Shown: in pieces, positions 31,840 to 34,700 of the stretch
Numbering within the stretch: the stretch's first letter is position 1
How the letters are laid out: each line of letters starts with the position of its first letter
Source: Candidatus Krumholzibacteriota bacterium
GTDB taxonomy: Bacteria; Krumholzibacteriota; Krumholzibacteriia; Krumholzibacteriales; Krumholzibacteriaceae
DNA length: 34,700 nt
Assembly (NCBI GenBank): GCA_030667985.1
Contig: DAOUUU010000010.1
Coordinates: forward strand, 1-34,700
Reading direction: 5' to 3'
Notes under the pieces: model-generated
The model's input: the letters and a program-made list of their open reading frames with translations, nothing else
Database searches by the model: none
Told to the model about the DNA's origin: nothing
Position numbers and translations under genes: made by a program

Positions 31840-33162
31840 TCAGGCTTCGATGGTGGTTTCTGCATGAAAGCGCTTCAGGTTCCTGCGGGCCTTCTCGTTT
31901 CCCGGGTCGATCTCGACCGCGCGTTTCCAGGCTTCGATAGCCTCCTCGATCCGATCGAGCTTGTAGTACGCGTTGCCAAGATTGGTATGGGCGGAGCTGT
32001 TATCCTTGCTGCGGCCTATCGCCTCCTTGTACATCTCGACAGCTTCATCGAGCGAGCCGAGCCTGTAGAAGACGTAGCCGAGATTGTTGTAGGTGACGGC
32101 GAGATCTGGATTCAACTCGATTGCCTTCTTGAAGGCCTCTGTCGCCTTGTTCTCTTCGTCGAGCTCCGTGTAGGCGAGGCCGAGATTGTTGTAACCCTCT
32201 GTGAAATCAGGCGCTAACTCTACGCATTTTTCGAAGAGTTCGAGGGCTTTCTCGTAATGCCCGTTGTGGTAGGCGACAACACCAGCGTTGTTGATACGTT
32301 TTGCTTCGGCGAGCTGGCGTTTGCCTTCCTCATCCTCGAGGTTCTGCTTCTGCGCCTCGATGAGTTTGATGATCTCCGAATGGTTTTCGCTCAGTTCGTT
32401 TATGATCTCTTTGTTCGATTCGAGTTCGGAGTCAACCCCTTCGAGGTTCTTGCCCAGGATCTCGCGCCAGTCGGTGACCTCTTTCCTGAAGTTCTCGATC
32501 CGATCCTCGCTTGACGAGATCTTTGTGTCGATCTCTTCCTTGATTTCATCGAGTACTTCGCCGACGTCGCCGCTGCCCTTCGCGACGGCCGTTGTGATAT
32601 CTTTCTCGATCTTTTTCCATTTGTCGTCGAAGGCCTTCTTGAATCCCTTGAGTAGCTTGTCGTTTTTCTTTTCCAGTTCCTTGAACAGGCCGAGGATCTC
32701 GCTCGTGCTCTTCTGCTGGAACTCCCAGATCTTTTCTATATCGTTGACGACGGATTTCAGGTCGTCGCTTCCCTCGGGCCCGTTGCTCTGTCCCCCCTCG
32801 AGGGAGGCTTCGAGCCGGCATTCACCGGTGTCATCGTCGTGGAAACGGCAGAGGCGCCCGAGGCATGTAACCTCTCCCCTGTATGACTTCGCGGTAAACC
32901 GAACACCGCGGTCGCCATCGCTCGGCGGGTCGACGTTTTTATCCGGCGAATCGTCGTCATCATCCGACACCTCGTCATTTTTCTCTTTCGTCTCGCCGTA
33001 ACCGAGCTTGATAACGCCTGAGGCCTCTTTCGATTCGGTATCCTCGGCCTCTCGATTCTCCATTTCCCCTTTTTCTTCGAGGTCGGTGCTGTCCGCTTCA
33101 CGGAACAGCAGATCCTTATCGTCGATAACGAACGCCTGCGTTATCAGTGGACAGATCTTCAT
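31840..33162 (-). CDS. TPR protein with split four-Cys module, acidic linker and coiled coil
   Basis: A 440-residue protein. It opens MKICPLITQAFVI (Cys4), then a strongly acidic low-complexity linker (about 21-85, DDDDDSPDK), then TCLGRLCRFHDDDTGEC (Cys100, Cys105, Cys115). The four cysteines could form one metal site with the acidic segment looped out. Residues about 130-300 are heptad-rich coiled coil. At least four TPR units occupy the C-terminus (for example GYNNLGLAYTELDEENKATEAF and AHTNLGNAYYKLDRIEEA). No signal peptide is present. It lies 18 bp downstream of another TPR gene in one operon. A scaffold role is likely; partners are unknown. Confidence 0.85.
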   Translation of the reverse strand: MKICPLITQAFVIDDKDLLFREADSTDLEEKGEMENREAEDTESKEASGVIKLGYGETKEKNDEVSDDDDDSPDKNVDPPSDGDRGVRFTAKSYRGEVTCLGRLCRFHDDDTGECRLEASLEGGQSNGPEGSDDLKSVVNDIEKIWEFQQKSTSEILGLFKELEKKNDKLLKGFKKAFDDKWKKIEKDITTAVAKGSGDVGEVLDEIKEEIDTKISSSEDRIENFRKEVTDWREILGKNLEGVDSELESNKEIINELSENHSEIIKLIEAQKQNLEDEEGKRQLAEAKRINNAGVVAYHNGHYEKALELFEKCVELAPDFTEGYNNLGLAYTELDEENKATEAFKKAIELNPDLAVTYNNLGYVFYRLGSLDEAVEMYKEAIGRSKDNSSAHTNLGNAYYKLDRIEEAIEAWKRAVEIDPGNEKARRNLKRFHAETTIEA

Positions 33163-33180
33163 TACTCATCCTCTCCTTCT

Positions 33181-34700
33181 TTAAAGCCGTTCGAGGCTTC
33201 CAATTGCTTCCAGAGTCAAGGCCTTCTCATCCAGAGAAGATTCGATCATTCTCGTGTAGTTCAGCACGGCCCGTTCTCTTACGTCTCGATAGTTGGAACC
33301 GGTCTCGAGTATCTTGAAGAACGAGTTGAATGCTCGGGTGAAGTTGCCGAGCTGCTCGTTCGCTAACCCTTCCGTGTATAATGTTCGGATCTCCGTTTCC
33401 GTCAGGGCGGAGGCGGAGTGAGTTGTGGATCCGGCGATCGCCATCGCGGATACAGGCCTATCCATAGCCAGATATGTCTCGGCGAGCAGCAGGATGCGCA
33501 TGCCGGAACCGAGGTTTCCCTGCTCGATCAGCTCCAGAGCCGTTTCGTGCCTGCCGCAGTCGAGGCACATGCGTATGATTCGCTCGGTTTCATCCTCCGG
33601 AGGAGACTCCGTCTCGACACGCTTGACGTAGCTCGATATCTCTCGTTCGATCTGTTTTTCGAAGGATTCTTCGAGTGTCCTGTATATGGTTGTACTGTCC
33701 TTGCCGGTGGAGATGAGTTCGTCGAGCAGGTGTGCCGCTCTCTCGTGATTTCCGGAATCCTGCAGGATCTCCACCAGTTCGATGCGGAGATCGGTGCTCT
33801 CCTCGGCATCGAGTAGTTCTGTTCCCAGCTCGAGAAGGTCTTCTGCCTCCACCAGTTTACTTGATTCTATGAGCAGGTGTGCTCCGAGCAGGAAGTGTTC
33901 TTTCTTTGGCTTAGCATCGATGAGCGTCTGAATGCGTTTGACCAGTTCGTCGGTCTGTTCTCCGGCACTCACGCCACGATCCTTGACCAGGTCGAAAGCC
34001 TCATCGTATAGGCCGCCGGATGTCAGGCAGTCGATCTCGAGGAGTGCCACTTCTCCGAGCAGCTCTTCCGGCCAGGAACGGTTATCCAGGCTATCGTGCA
34101 CCTGATTCCAGTTGGAGGCATCGATCTCGAACGCTTTCCGGTAGGTCGACAGGGATTCGGCACACTCCGATTTCCGGGCCTTGAGTGCGGCATAGGGGAT
34201 CAGGAATCGGCTGTTTTTCTCGTGGATAGGTACGTAGCCCGATACGATCTCGTCGAGTTTCCCCGGGTCGATCTCCTCGTGAGAGAGCATCTTGATGATC
34301 GGATCGAGTGATCGGTCGATCTGTCCGCCTCTGCTCGTAAGATCGGCTAGCAGCTTGTTTGCGCCGAAGTGATCGGGCTCGGAGCCCAGCAGCTCTAACA
34401 GGATCTCCATGACACGCTTCCCTGAACCCTCGTCGGTTGAGAGGAGATCCGATAGAAGCGCTGAGCTCTTGTCATATTTGCCCTGGAGGGAGAGGTTTCG
34501 GGCGAAGATGAGTGCCAGCTCGGTATCCTTCGGAGACTGCTCGTATAACTTCATGAGTGTAGATTCGAGTTCGGCGAGTGATTCATCAGGCCCCTTCTGC
34601 GCGGTCGCAAAGAGGCGGTAGGTCTCCTGATGTAGATCCTGCGCCCAGGCGATCTCGCCCAGAACGGTAGAAAGCGCCCAGGGTTTGACGCTTGCCGGCA
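33181..34700 (-). CDS. TPR-like repeat protein, 5' end outside window
   Basis: At least 505 residues are visible, and the frame stays open to the window edge (PASVKPWALSTVLGEIAWAQDLHQETYRLFATAQ... before the internal Met at 34554), so the start lies outside. The text is all-helical, with paired-helix repeats of about 34-37 residues rich in Leu/Ala/Glu (for example ELALIFARNLSLQGKYDKSSALLSDLL, GNHERAAHLLDELISTG, GRHETALELIEQGNLG), consistent with degenerate TPRs. No enzymatic motif is seen in the visible part. It is upstream of the four-Cys TPR protein gene, 18 bp apart, probably co-transcribed. Confidence 0.75.
   Translation of the reverse strand, partial: PASVKPWALSTVLGEIAWAQDLHQETYRLFATAQKGPDESLAELESTLMKLYEQSPKDTELALIFARNLSLQGKYDKSSALLSDLLSTDEGSGKRVMEILLELLGSEPDHFGANKLLADLTSRGGQIDRSLDPIIKMLSHEEIDPGKLDEIVSGYVPIHEKNSRFLIPYAALKARKSECAESLSTYRKAFEIDASNWNQVHDSLDNRSWPEELLGEVALLEIDCLTSGGLYDEAFDLVKDRGVSAGEQTDELVKRIQTLIDAKPKKEHFLLGAHLLIESSKLVEAEDLLELGTELLDAEESTDLRIELVEILQDSGNHERAAHLLDELISTGKDSTTIYRTLEESFEKQIEREISSYVKRVETESPPEDETERIIRMCLDCGRHETALELIEQGNLGSGMRILLLAETYLAMDRPVSAMAIAGSTTHSASALTETEIRTLYTEGLANEQLGNFTRAFNSFFKILETGSNYRDVRERAVLNYTRMIESSLDEKALTLEAIGSLERL

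Overview
The window is a bacterial chromosome segment of moderately high GC with compact, mostly housekeeping content, interrupted by a tRNA-anchored accessory stretch (about 9.5-14.4 kb). No gene fixes the species. The mix of FabL-type enoyl reductase, a secreted tricorn-like protease, an M64 peptidase, PEGA-tailed Ser/Thr kinase, FHA and TPR proteins, and a giant sigma-54 activator would suit an uncultured FCB-related phylum such as Krumholzibacteriota or Eisenbacteria. That placement is an inference. TGA serves as a normal stop in many genes here, so the genetic code is standard.

Layout. 1-9.5 kb: a partial comM, acyl-CoA dehydrogenase, endonuclease III, an M64 peptidase, the trxB-fabL-ferritin-like operon (minus strand), a TGS-domain GTPase, endonuclease IV and a DUF2007 protein. 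9.5-12.7 kb: tRNA-Val(CAC) whose 3' end is repeated (16 of 17 bases) about 3.1 kb downstream, bracketing a small decayed island. The island holds an HTH/tyrosine-recombinase chimera, a frameshifted VCBS-repeat fragment and an archaeal-looking pair (DUF89/ARMT1-like phosphatase plus UPF0282 metallo-beta-lactamase-fold protein). 12.7-14.2 kb: two visibly AT-rich genes, a putative lipoprotein and a CGGC-domain protein. 14.4-17.7 kb: a large secreted tricorn-type protease.

17.8-24.3 kb (minus strand): an operon running from a 1515-residue sigma-54 activator, through a membrane-anchored metallophosphatase-fold protein, to a Nif3 protein. The middle gene is interrupted by one in-frame UGA, placed where I recall relatives having the second Cys of an EPCGC motif. 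It is followed 19-40 nt downstream by a hairpin with a GGU apical loop. The simplest reading is a selenocysteine codon with its bacterial SECIS element, giving a Cys-Gly-Sec motif. This is the most interesting item in the window.

24.4-34.7 kb: PtsN-like EIIA plus zinc-ribbon protein, RsgA, a family-9 glycosyltransferase, a signalling operon (FHA protein, metallophosphoesterase, PEGA-tailed Ser/Thr kinase), a cold-shock protein with a clear intrinsic terminator, and two TPR proteins, the last cut by the window edge. The kinase/FHA operon, the TPR proteins and the giant activator suggest an organism with elaborate phospho-signalling.
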